A program made the translations under genes and the position numbers. This document shows positions 1 through 10,872 of a stretch of 64,000 nt of DNA, piece by piece. Every line of letters starts with the position of its first letter. The first letter of the stretch is position 1. The stretch spans positions 8,200,761-8,264,760 of the forward strand of contig OX123200.2 in NCBI GenBank assembly GCA_944739405.2, given 5' to 3'. Below the pieces are notes generated by a model. That model did not search any database. It saw only the letters and a program-made list of their open reading frames with translations, and was not told the DNA's origin. Source of the DNA: Euclidia mi (Eukaryota; Arthropoda; Insecta; Lepidoptera; Erebidae).

Positions 1-974
1 CCTTTATCTGCAGTGGTATTCAATACTTTATGTGCCTATTATTGTCACTATTTCATAAATACGTGAACTGCGTATTTTGCGAGCAGCAGCCGTTTAGAGC
101 TCAATTTATTTGACGTAATGTATACACGATGTCTTCATTGGTTATTTCACAGCTAGCTGCACAAGCAAATAGAATGTATCGTTGTAGGCATCTGTATAAA
201 TGTCATCAGCATTCGCGTAGATAGTTTGGAATTTGCTTTTGTAACGACCTGAAACGATGAGACATTCAGATCGATGTACTTTTTCTAAATGTGGTGAACA
301 GGTGAAGGATACAATCAGTATTTTTTTAAGAACCAAGAAAACGTTAGGACCATGATATTCAAAACGGTAGATCTATAGAAAAGATGGGAAGACCTCTGTC
401 CTACGCTGGGACAGGATTAATAAAAAAGTTAATACTTATTAAAGTAACCTAACTGCCTGGTTAGAAAAATGCCTGTTTTAAATGACTTTACTGCCATACC
501 GGTGATAGAAGCAACGTGATAGGAACAAGCTTGTATCCTGGCGTACATCTTATTACATAATTCAGTATTGCTGTTTGAGCATTGATTTCTTACTAAACAA
601 GGCCTTCAGGCGAGCACCAATTATGCTTGCATGCAGCAACTAGTATCTTTCTGTGTGTGTAGATAGTTCTGTCCTAAACATTAAGTCAACACAAAGCCTG
701 TGTATCCACCAAGTACTTCCATCGCTCAACCACATACGCAGTCACTTGCAATTTGTTACCCACTGTAAACATACGTGTTTATTTACAAAACAACTTGGAT
801 AAACGCTGGGGATAAATCTCTTCAATATTTCATTTCGAATTTCCACCATGCCGGTTAATAGGGCACCATTTTTCACTGGGAAAAGGTACACAATCCCTGA
901 GTCAAAACGAAATACTCACAGAGGTAATTGATGTTACTTTTTTTTTCTACGTAAGTGGTTAAGTGGTTTGATTG
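1..974. other. no gene or clear repeat seen
   Basis: AT-rich sequence with only short chance reading frames. A weak retroposon-like phrase (CTGTCCTACGCTGGGACAGG) near 397-416 resembles the 'cagcagtgggacag' tail motif of SINE-A. It is too short to define an element. Confidence 0.5.
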
Positions 975-1150
975 CACATATGGTGTACTGGTTAAACGAT
1001 TGCTTCGTCGTTTAAAACTGCGCCAGATGTTGTGTGTTCGGTCTCCATAAGAGACAACACTTTGTAGCTGACAGCGGCTAACAAAGAACTTAAAATTGGA
1101 GTGGCCCATATCCTTCAGTGGACTACGTTGGACTGATGATGATGATTATT
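975..1150 (+). repeat. diverged tRNA-headed SINE with (GAT)n tail
   Basis: A box-like (TGGTGTACTGG, about 980-990) and B box-like (TGTTCGGTCTC) pol III motifs lie about 50 bases apart. The copy ends in ATGATGATGATTATT after a 'gtggactacgttggactgatgat' phrase, the RTE-type tail seen on other SINEs in this window. It is old and diverged, so the borders are approximate. Confidence 0.55.
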
Positions 1151-1199
1151 GAGACTAATAATAGTGGGAGAGTTACTTTAGCGATGAGAATTGAAAAAA

Positions 1200-2475
1200 G
1201 AGGTTGAGGGTGTGCTTGCGCTCTACTGATCTGTCCGATCGTAGAGAAGAGGCATTCGGGTAGAAGAAGATGGCGCAATTACTTTTAGGGGATTCAATAT
1301 TACTTTACCTACGGAGGGTACCGGTTCTACCGGAGATTCCCTCTCTGAGCATTGTTGCTCAGACTGCCCCATCGTATATGGGGGAAGGGGGGGGGGGCTA
1401 CATTCCCAACGGTGACGCGCTTTGCCACACGTCACGTTTTGTCTCCCCGTACAAAAGAGGCAAAAAGAGGGCTAGGGAATGCCTGTTTGCAACGGTTGTT
1501 TTTCAAGCTGTAACAGCTGTAAACCCTTATTTAAAACACTTAAAATCTTATTGGGCAGAATATGCCAAAAGCAATATTATGTAAATTAAGACATCTGTAA
1601 CACCATAAGTATTCAAGCAAATAAATAATTTTATTTCATTTCAATGTTCTGCTGTATTTTATTTATCTTTGTGTCAAATACAACTCACTTTCATTCCAAA
1701 ATGTGATGACGCAGGTTGCTTCTCATTATAGAGGTCTTATACCAATATTTATTGTTCTTAATCTCGATTATCAGCCTTGAATAATTGCACGACTTTAGTA
1801 CAGACCACATACGTATAAGAGAAGGTACAGATACATTGATCAGAACGTCATACGTGGAAGGAGAAACTCGATATAAGGGACCGTAAACACCTCTTATCGC
1901 TAACAAATAATTTTCTAACAGAGCGACACAGCATTCCTTGAAATCAAAGAGAATAAAATATAAACTTTCAATAAAACTACACTACACTTGAGCTCATTGA
2001 AACTTGACAATGTTCTCTCATCGTATTCCCGTATCACCGCAGACTATGCACTATTTACTCGCACTATTATTGAGCATACAAGTGCAGAAACTTCAATATT
2101 GACGGTAAAGCTTTTCGACCAGCGTCGTCTGATATCTAGACTATCTCTAGAATGTGAGAGAAAATATTTTCAGAGCTAACTGAACGGGCTTTAAAAGCCA
2201 AAATGGTGTTTATCTTTCTCTGTATATTGAATACGAAAATACATAGAAGCTGTCTGCATATCAGTTGTATGTATGTATTTGCGATATAGATATAGCCTAA
2301 AGTAGGTACTGCGTAGCGGCCCATTCACGTCAGTCTAGAACGTGCCATAGACATCAAAATTGCTGCCGCTGCTGTCCGCAGCTGCTGATTGTGAACGGAC
2401 TGTAATGCATTTTCCTTTTTTTCAGTTTTTAGAACGATTTACCGCGGAAATAGCGGTAAATCCTGCCTCCCAGAA
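1200..2475. other. unrecognised stretch with a G-run
   Basis: No recognisable domain. A run of 11 G at about 1387-1397 sits in a GC-richer patch (1310-1460). Opposed frames of 104 codons (plus, 1270-1584) and 70 codons (minus) overlap this patch, but neither shows a family signature. I treat both as chance frames. Confidence 0.4.
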
Positions 2476-2479
2476 CACT

Positions 2480-2615
2480 TTCAAATATTTTAATCAAAGT
2501 ACACCCAGACTTTAGCAAACTGAATTCCATCCTCATATGAGAATCAAACCAACATAAAATGACGCAGGTCTAATGGTGAGGTGACCGTTTCAACCACTGC
2601 GCCATACATGCAGCC
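2480..2615 (-). repeat. SINE-C, diverged tRNA-derived SINE
   Basis: On the minus strand the head contains TGGCGCAGTGG (A box, plus-strand 2594-2604) and GGTTTGATTCTC (B box, about 2539-2550), at normal pol III spacing. They are followed by a body that includes 'gtctgggtgtactttgatta'. The same body phrase recurs near 7668. No target-site duplication was found, so this is an old copy. Confidence 0.6.
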
Positions 2616-2619
2616 AATT

Positions 2620-3780
2620 TTCCTCGAACGTGGTCAACTAATACTTGTGAACAATATCCGGCTTCCGTCGGCTTTAATTTTCGATACCACACAATTTATT
2701 ACGGGCAAGCATATGTAGTTGTTCTGCAGCAAATTTTTCTCATTCTCCAAATTTCATTACAGATTACCATTTTATTACAGGACACATATCATAAAAAAAG
2801 TTTATCATCGTAGATTTGTTTTGCCTTTCGACGTCTCGTGCGTATGGAAATGGAGCGTCAATTTCCAATCAGGCAATAGTTTATACAGAGAAACTGAAGG
2901 TAGTAAAGGTCACTTACTCTATCATTCATTCACTAACTAATATCGAAATCTTGCAACTATCATGATTTTTTTGGGACTAGTCCCACCCTCATTCCCACTA
3001 CTGTGTCACCTGTGTAGCCAGGTTCAGCAGCAGTGACCATTGATGACAACGAGTTATTTTTTTATAATACCAAAATAATATCTACCATCATGATTGCTGA
3101 TACTGAAATATGGCACGTTAAATTTTTAGCTAAGAACCCATTCTGTGAGAAAACCATATCATTATTGAAACCAGGTATAGGTCGGTTCATGAAAGATGAC
3201 CACCGCGCAGAAATCATTTTTTAGGTCCCCGTGGAGGTGCGGGGTGAAGCGCGGATGGAATGCTTAGGTGTATAGCATTATATTATCTGTGGCTTAGGGA
3301 ATGCGTAAAGAACGGAGCCACGCCATTGGTGCACGAATGTACATATGCGCGACGGCCGCCATTTGTGGTCAACTTTCGTGAACGGATCTGTAGTAGTTAT
3401 CCAGCTATTCTCCGAAACCAGCAATTTAATAATATTTTTATTACTAACATTTTAAGTATTACCATCCCTATTAATACCACAGCTTAACAAAATTCCTTTA
3501 TTATAATATAGTTTACATAACTATTTATTACAATCGGCTTTTGCTTTCATAATTAGCTTACCGTAGCATCAATATAAGAGCTTCATAGTTAAAATGACCT
3601 TATTATTTTTTATGTTTATTCCGTCGACGTAATTTAAATTATCCGATAATGGCGCCTTTGTTGTGTTTCGGATGACGCTATGATTAACTCACGTGTTGCT
3701 TCATTTCGATCTATTTAATTGCTTTTACATTTCAAACAGCTCATTTATAATATCGATTATAAAAGTTTAAACAAGTTATA
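2620..3780. other. no gene or repeat recognised
   Basis: Short frames of at most 75 codons on the plus strand (2719-2940, 3033-3224, 3260-3487) have no family signature or splice context that I can defend. The patch 3230-3380 is somewhat GC-richer, with nothing identifiable in it. Confidence 0.4.
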
Positions 3781-3782
3781 TG

Positions 3783-3898
3783 TTGTTTCTATGTGTAATA
3801 ATATGTATGTATTTACAAAAAAAAAACAGAATAAATGTATGTTTATCCATTGCCTAGTACATATAGTACAAGCTCTGCTTAGTTAGTTCAAAATGTCA
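3783..3898 (+). repeat. SINE-T 3' half (5'-truncated)
   Basis: The phrases 'gtttctatgtgtaataatatgtatgtatttac' (split here by description) and 'tccattgcctagtac...agtacaagctctgcttag' match the tail half of the complete SINE-T at 27079-27329. The tRNA-like head is absent, as expected for a 5'-truncated retroposon. Evidence is by comparison within the window. Confidence 0.65.
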
Positions 3899-3924
3899 CT
3901 ACCCCACTTCATGCTGTGGGTGTC

Positions 3925-4085
3925 GTGAATACTTGAAGAAAATACCAATCCCGCAGAATGGACTAACGACCTGGTTAAGACTGCGGGAAGCGATTGGAAG
4001 CGGGCGCCTCAAAGTCAGATGTGCAAAGCTTCGAAGGTGGGTCATATCTCGCAATGGACGATGTCTGAGATGATGATGATGATTT
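3925..4085 (+). pseudogene. RTE-clade LINE, 3' end of ORF2 plus (GAT)n tail
   Basis: A plus-strand frame from about 3939 reads EWTNDLVKTAGSDWKRAPQS, then a short stretch ending GHISQWT, then runs into (ATG)n. This is the usual end of RTE LINE ORF2: RWTDDL, VAGSxWxxxAQDR, then an A/V-Q-QWT stretch just before a (GAT)n tail. The normal terminal stop is replaced by read-through of the ATG repeats to about 4114. The remaining 5' part of the element (endonuclease and reverse transcriptase) is missing, as in most RTE insertions. It cannot be functional. Confidence 0.75.
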
Positions 4086-4117
4086 TACATATTTTTGAAG
4101 AGACGAAGAACTAATCA

Positions 4118-4615
4118 TCAATACCCTACACCAACCTGTCTGGCCAGCGTGATATTGTAGGCCAAATCCATCTTTTGACTCATAAAGCTGTTGTGATGCA
4201 AGCAGAGTTCCATGTCCAGCAGAGGTATGCAAAAGGTTGTATGACGATGAATGGGACTTGGAATTATTAGGTGTTTTATTGTAGCAGTGCGAACATGTAC
4301 CAAATAAAATAAAATCCAATGAAGCAAAGCAATATCATTCAAAACAATTTCTTTCGATTTCATCATATAATCCACAGATTTAACAAACAAGAACCAGATG
4401 TAGCGTATTCGTCCGACTAAGTGAGGCACGTTGACAGCTATGTGTGCGTGACATTTGGCGACTGGCACTGTACGGACACGCGCGTCTATGTGTGTGTAAA
4501 GTTGCCAGATTATGAATAATCTCCCACTATTTTGCATATAGTTTTTGCAAACGAATATAAAAATATTACATAGGTAATATTTTATATTCGTTTGTGGTTT
4601 TGAAGAATGTACCAT
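4118..4615 (-). other. long open frame, probably chance
   Basis: A 165-codon minus-strand frame is unusually long for this AT-rich DNA. Its C-terminal third overlaps retroposon-like sequence (phrases related to 'gtccagcag' tails at 4210-4240). The predicted protein is rich in Ile, His, Tyr and Phe and has no recognisable domain, signal peptide or repeat. I do not call it a gene. Codon-based scoring or RNA reads would settle it. Confidence 0.2.
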
Positions 4616-4619
4616 AGAT

Positions 4620-5930
4620 TTAATTAATGCTTTTAATATGTAATGCTGTTGTGAAAATTATTCAAATAAAAAATACCATTAAAGTATGCTTTTATAAATA
4701 CATTTCTTTAAAAAATGTAGGCTCCGAGTTAAGTTTTAACTAATTTTATTCGTAAATTGAGAAATAAATAGATAGGCTTGCGTCATAAATATTAATTAGC
4801 TAAAACATTTTGTCATGCATACAATAAATTATGAATATCATAAACATAAATCGTAACCAAAAAAAATTGCAATTAAAAATAAATAATAGCTACAATCAAT
4901 AATTTCTGTTTCTGTACTTAATGTACACACGGCGCCAAGTCAAGCTAAATAGTCGAAGTACGATTTTGATACTTATTCCCTACGCCATAAGAACGGTACA
5001 AAGGTCTAACAACGGTACAAAGGTCAAAGTGTATAGCTTGACAAGTAGCCGCGTGTACACGAATATTTGGATCGTTTGGGGATCGAACTCAAAACAATGT
5101 ATATGCTAATGGAAATCCTATTAGTATATTTATAAGAAAAAATATAATCTACAATATACTTTTACAATACGTTAATGTATTTTTCATTAACATGACAATC
5201 ATTATTACCTACATAATCAATTGACAAGTGCATTTTCCCTAATTCAGGGAAAACGGTGTCGACGTAAACTGGCAACACTTACATATTTTCTGCAGAAATA
5301 CGAATTTTATCGAAATAATATTATAAAACGGTCAAATAATCCATAGTTATCTGTAAGAATATATTCCATCTTCCCGTATTTGCTTTTAGAAACAACTTTT
5401 ACAATGTTTAAAAACGCAAGACGGCATTTTATGAATTTAAAAGCTGGATCGATCGTGGCGTGTGAACTGTGCGATGCTTCGCAGCGCACTGAGTCGAGTT
5501 TGTATTCGCTTTTCAATTTTGTATTTGCTTTAGTGGCTTCACGCAAGTGTTCCGCGCGCTCTGTCTGCCTTTTATTCTATAGTCTTTGATATAATCTATT
5601 TCCCTAATTTATGTGGTAACTAAGAAATTGCCAAAAGCTTTTATAAAGTACCTACTTACTAAGTCTTAAAAGCTTGATCATACGAATGAAGATAATCTAA
5701 CAATTCATTTCTAAAAGAACACAAATGTAATAATGGTTGTAATTTTTAGTTAATAGTTAAATTGCCACTTCTTATTTTCTCTCCTAGGAGTTTTTAGACT
5801 TCCGTTTGCTTTAAATTAAAACGGGGTCCTTGGTTTCTTCTCATTTCAGTCAAAATGTTGTTTTAGTGGATAGTGGCCCTGACTATTACATCGAACATTG
5901 AATTTTTGTGCGATGAGCATCTGTATAAAT
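4620..5930. other. no gene or repeat recognised
   Basis: Very AT-rich from 4620 to 5160. A short, slightly GC-richer patch at 5440-5570 carries overlapping 69- and 79-codon frames on opposite strands with no family signature. Confidence 0.4.
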
Positions 5931-5931
5931 A

Positions 5932-6010
5932 TGTTTATCTATTGTCTGGTTTTCATGGTTCTGCCTAGTTTGGGACCAGATGTCCATGTGTGAATTGTCT
6001 TACAAGATAT
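5932..6010 (+). repeat. possible decayed SINE-T tail
   Basis: The order 'atgtttatctattgtctgg ... gcctagtttgggaccagatg ... gtgtgaattg' follows the SINE-T tail at 27240-27325 (tccattatttagtacc, cttagtttgggactagatg, gtgtgaatg). Substitutions are frequent and the head is missing. Confidence 0.4.
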
Positions 6011-6864
6011 ACTGACTAGCTACTGAATGCAATATCCAATCTGGACAGATATTTTGTGGAGCTTAAGTGAAATATGTATCACAAATTTCCAAATCCAAGC
6101 ATGGATCCACTATTGAATATGGACTTAGATAGTATTTAGTCTATCCATAAAAATCTTAAGTTGATGCTACCTCTTTCATGAAAATAACTAGATATACATT
6201 TTTGATACAGCAAACGTACTTACATATGTGTGTATATAAAACATTAATTATCAGAATTCGTAACCTCTACGTTTTCAAGTTTCTGTAAATTTAAGCTAAT
6301 TCTAAGTGAACTGGCATGTATGAAATGAAAACACATTTCAAAGTTAAAACAAGAACTACAGCTAAACTTGCTAGACAAAGAGTTGGGTTCTATTCAATCG
6401 GGGATGTGATACCTATGTATGTCATATATTTAAATGGTAGTAATATAAGTATTACAAGTATTATGAAAGAGTATGTTAAGCTTGTTGAGAACTAAAACTG
6501 AGAAGCCTATGTATGTTACTCGGTAATTCGATACCTATTGAAGAAACATTACTCCATCTCTACGTTATGTTTTTATAAATTACTTCCTCGGTCGTCAAGC
6601 GTAGAGATTTTGTTCTAAATATCCCTCGTTTATATACAGGACTTTGGTTCACCCTGTCCTTCAAACTTCACATTTTCACCTTTTAACCACTTTTGAAAAC
6701 CGGTGACCGTAGACAATACATTGTCTCCTTTACTCATAACGGCCATCTCTTCCATTCAAACCTTTAAAGAGATGTCTTCGTCAGAGCTAGTAGTCGCTCT
6801 CTTTGCTAAATGTTGAACTTTATCAAGCTAAGCAATCATTGCCATTTAGGTTGTGCGCAAACGC
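6011..6864. other. no gene or repeat recognised
   Basis: AT-rich DNA with no long frame and no repeat that I recognise. Confidence 0.4.
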
Positions 6865-6903
6865 ACCACTGAGCGCGATTCCATGTTAACCGCGCTCAGT
6901 GGT
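6865..6903. repeat. perfect inverted repeat, 13-bp arms
   Basis: ACCACTGAGCGCG at 6865-6877 pairs with CGCGCTCAGTGGT at 6891-6903 across a 13-base loop. The arms are GC-rich in AT-rich surroundings, so the hairpin would be stable. No MITE border or duplicated target is visible around it. Confidence 0.8.
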
Positions 6904-7436
6904 ACGGTGGTACGACAAGCTGTAAATAATGATTTTAATACGTTTTGTATGGAGTTGCCTCAAATGTGTGGCATGTCGTGAACACTTGCCACCGATTGCT
7001 GCCACTTGCTACTTGGTCGCGGCCTTTCGTTCAAATTGTAGAGGTTCCTACCTACTTATCGTTGCGAAGTGCCGAAGGACGTGGCGCGCGTTAGTCCCCG
7101 TGGAGGTCAGTGGCCCATTTGCGCGGAGCCTTATGCTCTGATTCAATAAAAAAGGTTATAAAATAATTTCATATTGCCATTGCGACTGTAGTAATTGGAA
7201 GAACACTCAGCTCCACTCATTTTCGCACTAATGAGGCCGCCCGCTCAGTTAAAGAGCAGTCGGTTGCACTTCTTCAAACTAATTGAATCGATTCGCTTCT
7301 TGCTCCGAACCACTTTGTTCTTCGGAATAATCCACCTTAAATTATACACATTTTGTTTTGTTCCTTGCGATCCGGTTCTCGATGTTCTCTTTTTGGAACA
7401 ATTGTTTGCTTCTCGGTTCAACATCTGTTAACCGAG

Positions 7437-7488
7437 TAATAAAATTGCTTCCAACAGAGTAGATGCTCTGTTGGAAGCAATTTTATTA
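7437..7488. repeat. perfect hairpin, 23-bp arms, 6-base loop
   Basis: The left arm 7437-7459 and right arm 7466-7488 are exact reverse complements. The core is TTGCTTCCAACAGAG / CTCTGTTGGAAGCAA and the loop is TAGATG. No flanking target duplication is apparent. The short loop fits a template-switch origin better than a MITE. A small-RNA precursor is possible but untested. Confidence 0.9.
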
Positions 7489-7667
7489 TTTGCTGAAGTC
7501 AATTTATTGTTCTAAAGTACAATCCTGTGAAAAGAGCTCCATTGTGTTTTGATGGTGATTCACAAAATCATTAGGTAACTAATTGACTTCGGATTCTTTT
7601 TCCGCAATAGTTATAAACTCTGTGCGGTGGCAGCTTTAAAACGGAGACAAAATTTTTAGAACGGATA

Positions 7668-7790
7668 TAAAGTACACCTAGAGTCGAAACAAGAATTTGC
7701 AGCTAAGCATTATTAAGAGTAAGGATCGAATCGACAATACTCAACGCTGTTCTAAATGGTGCGGCGACCACTTTAACTACGAGCGATCAA
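7668..7790 (-). repeat. SINE-C, decayed copy
   Basis: Minus-strand order: a tRNA-like B box region (GATTCGATCC, near 7728), then a body ending with 'gactctaggtgtacttt'. This resembles the body phrase of the SINE-C at 2480. The head is poorly preserved. Confidence 0.45.
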
Positions 7791-7864
7791 ATTAAGTGGG
7801 ATACTGGAATTATCGGAAAATGTATTGCATTGTTACCTATGTAAGTGGGACGCCCTTCGCCTAG

Positions 7865-8240
7865 GTGAAATGAAAATGAAAATGAAAAATTAAAAATGAT
7901 TTATTGCTGTCACAACCGCACACAAGTAGACAATAAAAAATAAAAAAAAGATTCATAAAAAACAACATCTTTATCAGCTACACAATAATATGCTAAGGCC
8001 AAGTCATGGCAGTAATAGGTTCAGCATAATACCAGTCTTGCTGGCACTGATATTCTACGGGGCCCTACTAGTGACTCACGAAGGTACAAAGCAGTGGCTT
8101 CCTGCACAAGCCAAACACAACCAAACATCAAAATCCTAAACATGTTTATCTAGTGATAACAAAACAAACAACAACATCACGCATTAACACGGGTGCGAGC
8201 GGCGCGGGCGGTATGGGCGGAGTCTTCGTCGCTTGAAATG
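7865..8240 (-). repeat. probable LINE 3' UTR fragment
   Basis: Minus-strand sequence ending in AT-rich 'caataaatcattttt' followed by (TTTTCA)n-like repeats at 7866-7890 resembles the end of a LINE 3' UTR. A similar 'aatgaaatgaaatatttattttgc' end occurs at 44738. No coding remnant is visible upstream, and the internal border is uncertain. Confidence 0.35.
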
Positions 8241-8279
8241 ATGCTTTACGCAAAGTGGCAGCGGTTGGACATAAAGAGC

Positions 8280-8413
8280 CGGCAATTTAGCCTAGTGGCG
8301 TGTCTTCAGACAGGCTTTCATCTAGCTAATGTTGTACATAGGCCTCTTTAAAGGCATAGTCTTATACGCCATAGTCCACGGACTATGACATGCTGATAAT
8401 GATGATGATGATA
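8280..8413 (+). repeat. short retroposon fragment with (GAT)n tail
   Basis: A head-like phrase 'gccggcaatttagcctagtgg' is followed within about 50 bases by 'gtacataggcctc' and then 'catagtccacggactatg', and the element ends in TGATAATGATGATGATGATAG. This looks like an internally deleted or decayed SINE-A/Retro-D type copy. Confidence 0.5.
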
Positions 8414-8535
8414 GTTACTGAGCGGTCAAAGCTATCAACATGTTATTTATTCATAAAAAATCACAACACACTAGACTTTATTAAATTACAGTACAAAAAC
8501 GAGGCCTGCATAGACTGTAGCATGTCCGCACACAA

Positions 8536-8710
8536 TCTAATATATAAAATTCTCGTGTCACAGTTTTCGTTCCCATACTCCTCCGAAACGGCTTGACCGA
8601 TTTTGATGAAATTTTTTGTGCTTAACCGGTATCTATGAGAATCGGCCAACATCTATTTTTCAAAAAAAAAAAAAAAAAAATTGCAAAACAACGTTTGCCG
8701 GGTCAGCTAG
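8536..8710 (+). mobile_element. Hel-1 Helitron, non-autonomous (175 bp)
   Basis: The element begins TCTAATATATAAAATTCTCG directly after an A and ends GGGTCAGCTAG directly before a T. That matches the 5'-TC, 3'-CTAG and A/T target rules of Helitrons and the ends of lepidopteran Lep1-type elements. It contains 'cggcttgaccgattttgatg' and a 19-A run near 8663-8681. It encodes no Rep/helicase, so it would depend on a source element elsewhere. Confidence 0.85.
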
Positions 8711-9660
8711 TTTAAATATGTAAATATGTAGTCAAAGGGGACTCAGCGCGGTTAATAATAAATTCTATGCGCGCTGAAAGCGATGTCGCCGTGTCAGTTC
8801 TCATGTTATGAGTCAGTCATGTCGGAAGTATTGGACGGTTACTTTGTAAGCAACTTTGCAGCATAGAAGGCATTTTATGTGAGGTTGTTGCCTTCCAAGT
8901 TCAATCTGGATGGATGAGAATGAACTTTAAACTTCATGTAGTTAGAAGTAAAGAGTTTGGTAGTAAAATTATTTTTATGGTTGGCAACTTACAATAGTGC
9001 TCTCTTTAGGTCCATTATATTCAAAACTAGGCAAAGTCTGTACTGTGGCAATCAGATACCTAACCGAAAACATTCAATATGGTGAAACTTTTGACACCTA
9101 TTGGGTCCATTATCGACGGTCAATCCCTTTTAAAGCATCTCACTCGTGCCGGACAATACACAATAATTCCTACATATGTCGGCAATGCATTGATATCATT
9201 CAGCAACGCTCACGAAGGACATTAAGACTTGAAACAACCACTTTTGGATTGACACACAACAAATTGTTATTCTGTGTGAAATCCGTGTTAAACGGCGAGA
9301 GAATTCTCTTATACCATATAACGTGTATGTTATATTGTATAAGATAAGAAAATAAGGTTTACTACCAACCAAACAAAACTAAACCTTCCAACCAAAAAAG
9401 CAATAGGTACATTAATACTCATAAACATATAAGACTCGTCCCCATGCCTTGCGGTGTTTCGAACTTTCCTATCCATGTAATTAAGAAAGGGAGGAGGTAA
9501 TATAGGTTATGAGGAAGAGCGAAACTTCGTGTCAGTTGACAATGTTCGTGCGATAGCATCTAATCGGAATAAACGATTGACATGCATTTAACGTGTAATG
9601 TCGTAGAATCACACAATATACATCGCCATTTTCCAATTATTTTGGCTTATAATGAAGCTG
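8711..9660. other. unrecognised stretch
   Basis: A 116-codon plus-strand frame at 8997-9347 would need a non-ATG start and has no recognised domain or splice-site support. It does contain a Cys-x2-Cys pair (YICRQCIDI). I leave it unannotated as a gene. Confidence 0.35.
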
Positions 9661-9666
9661 TAGTAT

Positions 9667-9844
9667 CGCTTATAGCGTGACTTAACTTGCAGTGCGTAAT
9701 AGATAGTAAAAGTTAAGCAAGGTTCACAGAGGTCATCATTTGGATGGGTGACCGCTTGTGTGGCATTAAATCAGAGCACTGCCGTGTTTTGGACATCACG
9801 TAAAGCAGTCGGTTCTAGTTTTTGTCTCAGGATGAGAGTCGTTA
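9667..9844 (+). repeat. SINE-5S, left part (interrupted)
   Basis: A head resembling 5S rRNA ('agttaagcaaggtt' and 'tttggatgggtgaccgc') is followed by the core 'catcacgtaaagcagtcgg'. At 9844 the copy stops, and it resumes at 10801 with 'atatcggaggcc ... ggagttggccacaca'. The two parts together make one SINE-5S comparable to the intact copy at 21708-21969. It is split by the transposon at 9845-10798. Confidence 0.85.
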
Positions 9845-10798
9845 CCGTCGCTAGGGGTATGATGGGGACGCTAAGGGAAAATAATAAAAAACTATAGTAA
9901 AAATCAACATAATATTTTTATTTATTTATAGCACTTTAGTACTTTAATCAACTACAAATTGGCATAGTCTTTGGACGAAAATATTATCACAAATTTCTAA
10001 TAATAATATTTTTTTAAGAACACATAAAAAAACCGTCTTGCCCCGTATATGGGGTAAGATGGGGAATGATAAATGGGGCATGATGGTGTTAAGAGGCAAG
10101 ATGAGATTCTCATTCATCTTCACAGAACATGCATATGAGTACTTCTTCTAAGTTTTCATCATCCACCCCTGCACATGCAGTATGAGCCCATCGCCCACAG
10201 AGTTGAAATTTTACCCAATTTTCGATAGATTTCAGGTGAGTGTTTTTTTTTGTATCATTACAATAAAAACAAATGCTATCTTCTTGTCCTGAAGTTGATG
10301 GTCTGGTCTCATTCTGCAGTTTACTATTTTTGGTAGTGAAGTTCTTGAACGATTTATTATTTTTAGCCAGGACGTCCTTTGATAATAGGGTACCCCATCA
10401 TGCCCCGTACGATTTACACCATCTTGCCCCAGTCACTGTATTTAAAGAAAATAAAAGTTATAAAACACTCGGTTAGGACTAATGAAATTTTGAATACGCC
10501 TATCAATTGCGAGGAAAACGTAAAACAATGGAAAAAAATATCATCAGTTCATTACTATTTCTTACCTGTTTCTGAAGTTGTTTAGAAACACAAAATATTG
10601 CATCAATTATACACTTTGACAAAAATTTGATTGTAAACAAAGAACGAACGCACGTTCGCCGGCTGTCATGGCCGCACTGAGTATTGTTCGAAAGCGGCTT
10701 TTGATTGGCTAATGTACCACCACGCAGAAGCGTTTAGTTTCGTGTATGTGTGTGTGACCCCGTCTTACCTCGCTACCCCATCATACCCCTAGTTCCCC
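9845..10798 (-). mobile_element. internally deleted pogo/Tigger-like DNA transposon
   Basis: Terminal inverted repeats: CTAGGGGTATGATGGGG at 9851-9867 and its exact reverse complement at 10776-10792. Comparison with uninterrupted SINE-5S copies puts the outer borders at about 9845 and 10798, flanked by TA on both sides (9843-9844 and 10799-10800). TA is the target of the Tc1/mariner/pogo superfamily. TIR-like 'GGGGTAAGATGGGG' and 'CCCCATCATGCCCC' units recur inside, at 10050-10086 and 10387-10432. On the minus strand the element keeps a transposase C-terminus (10110-10397). It cannot move on its own. Confidence 0.8.
10110..10397 (-). pseudogene. transposase C-terminal zinc-finger fragment (pogo/Tigger type)
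   Basis: An unlisted minus-strand frame ends at the stop at 10112-10110. It reads a Ser/Lys/Asn-rich linker containing TRPSTSGQEDS, then CFYCNDT, then ENWVKFQLCGRWAHTACAG, then ICMFCEDE and stop. The spacing CxxC ... W-x4-LCxRWxHxxC ... CxxC is that of the PHD-like finger at the end of many insect pogo/Tigger DDE transposases. One expected Cys (before QLC) is Phe here, so the finger is probably broken. The DDE catalytic region is absent; upstream the frame closes within TIR-like repeats near 10400. This fragment is why I assign the element to pogo/Tigger. Confidence 0.75.
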
Positions 10799-10800
10799 TA

Positions 10801-10872
10801 AGACTATATCGGAGGCCTTCAAACTGTCTATAAACTCCAATACCGGAGTTGGCCACACATACTCACACGAAG
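10801..10872 (+). repeat. SINE-5S, right part (interrupted)
   Basis: Continuation of the SINE-5S at 9667-9844. 'atatcggaggcc', 'ataaactccaataccggag' and 'ttggccacacatactcacac' follow the same order as 21890-21955 in the intact copy. Confidence 0.85.

Noticed and set aside
1387..1397. G-quadruplex from the G-run
   Set aside because: A single uninterrupted G-run with few flanking G tracts does not make a convincing intramolecular quadruplex motif.
4118..4615. The 165-codon minus-strand frame as a gene
   Set aside because: No domain, partial overlap with retroposon-like sequence, and composition typical of AT-rich non-coding DNA. Kept only as a low-confidence note.
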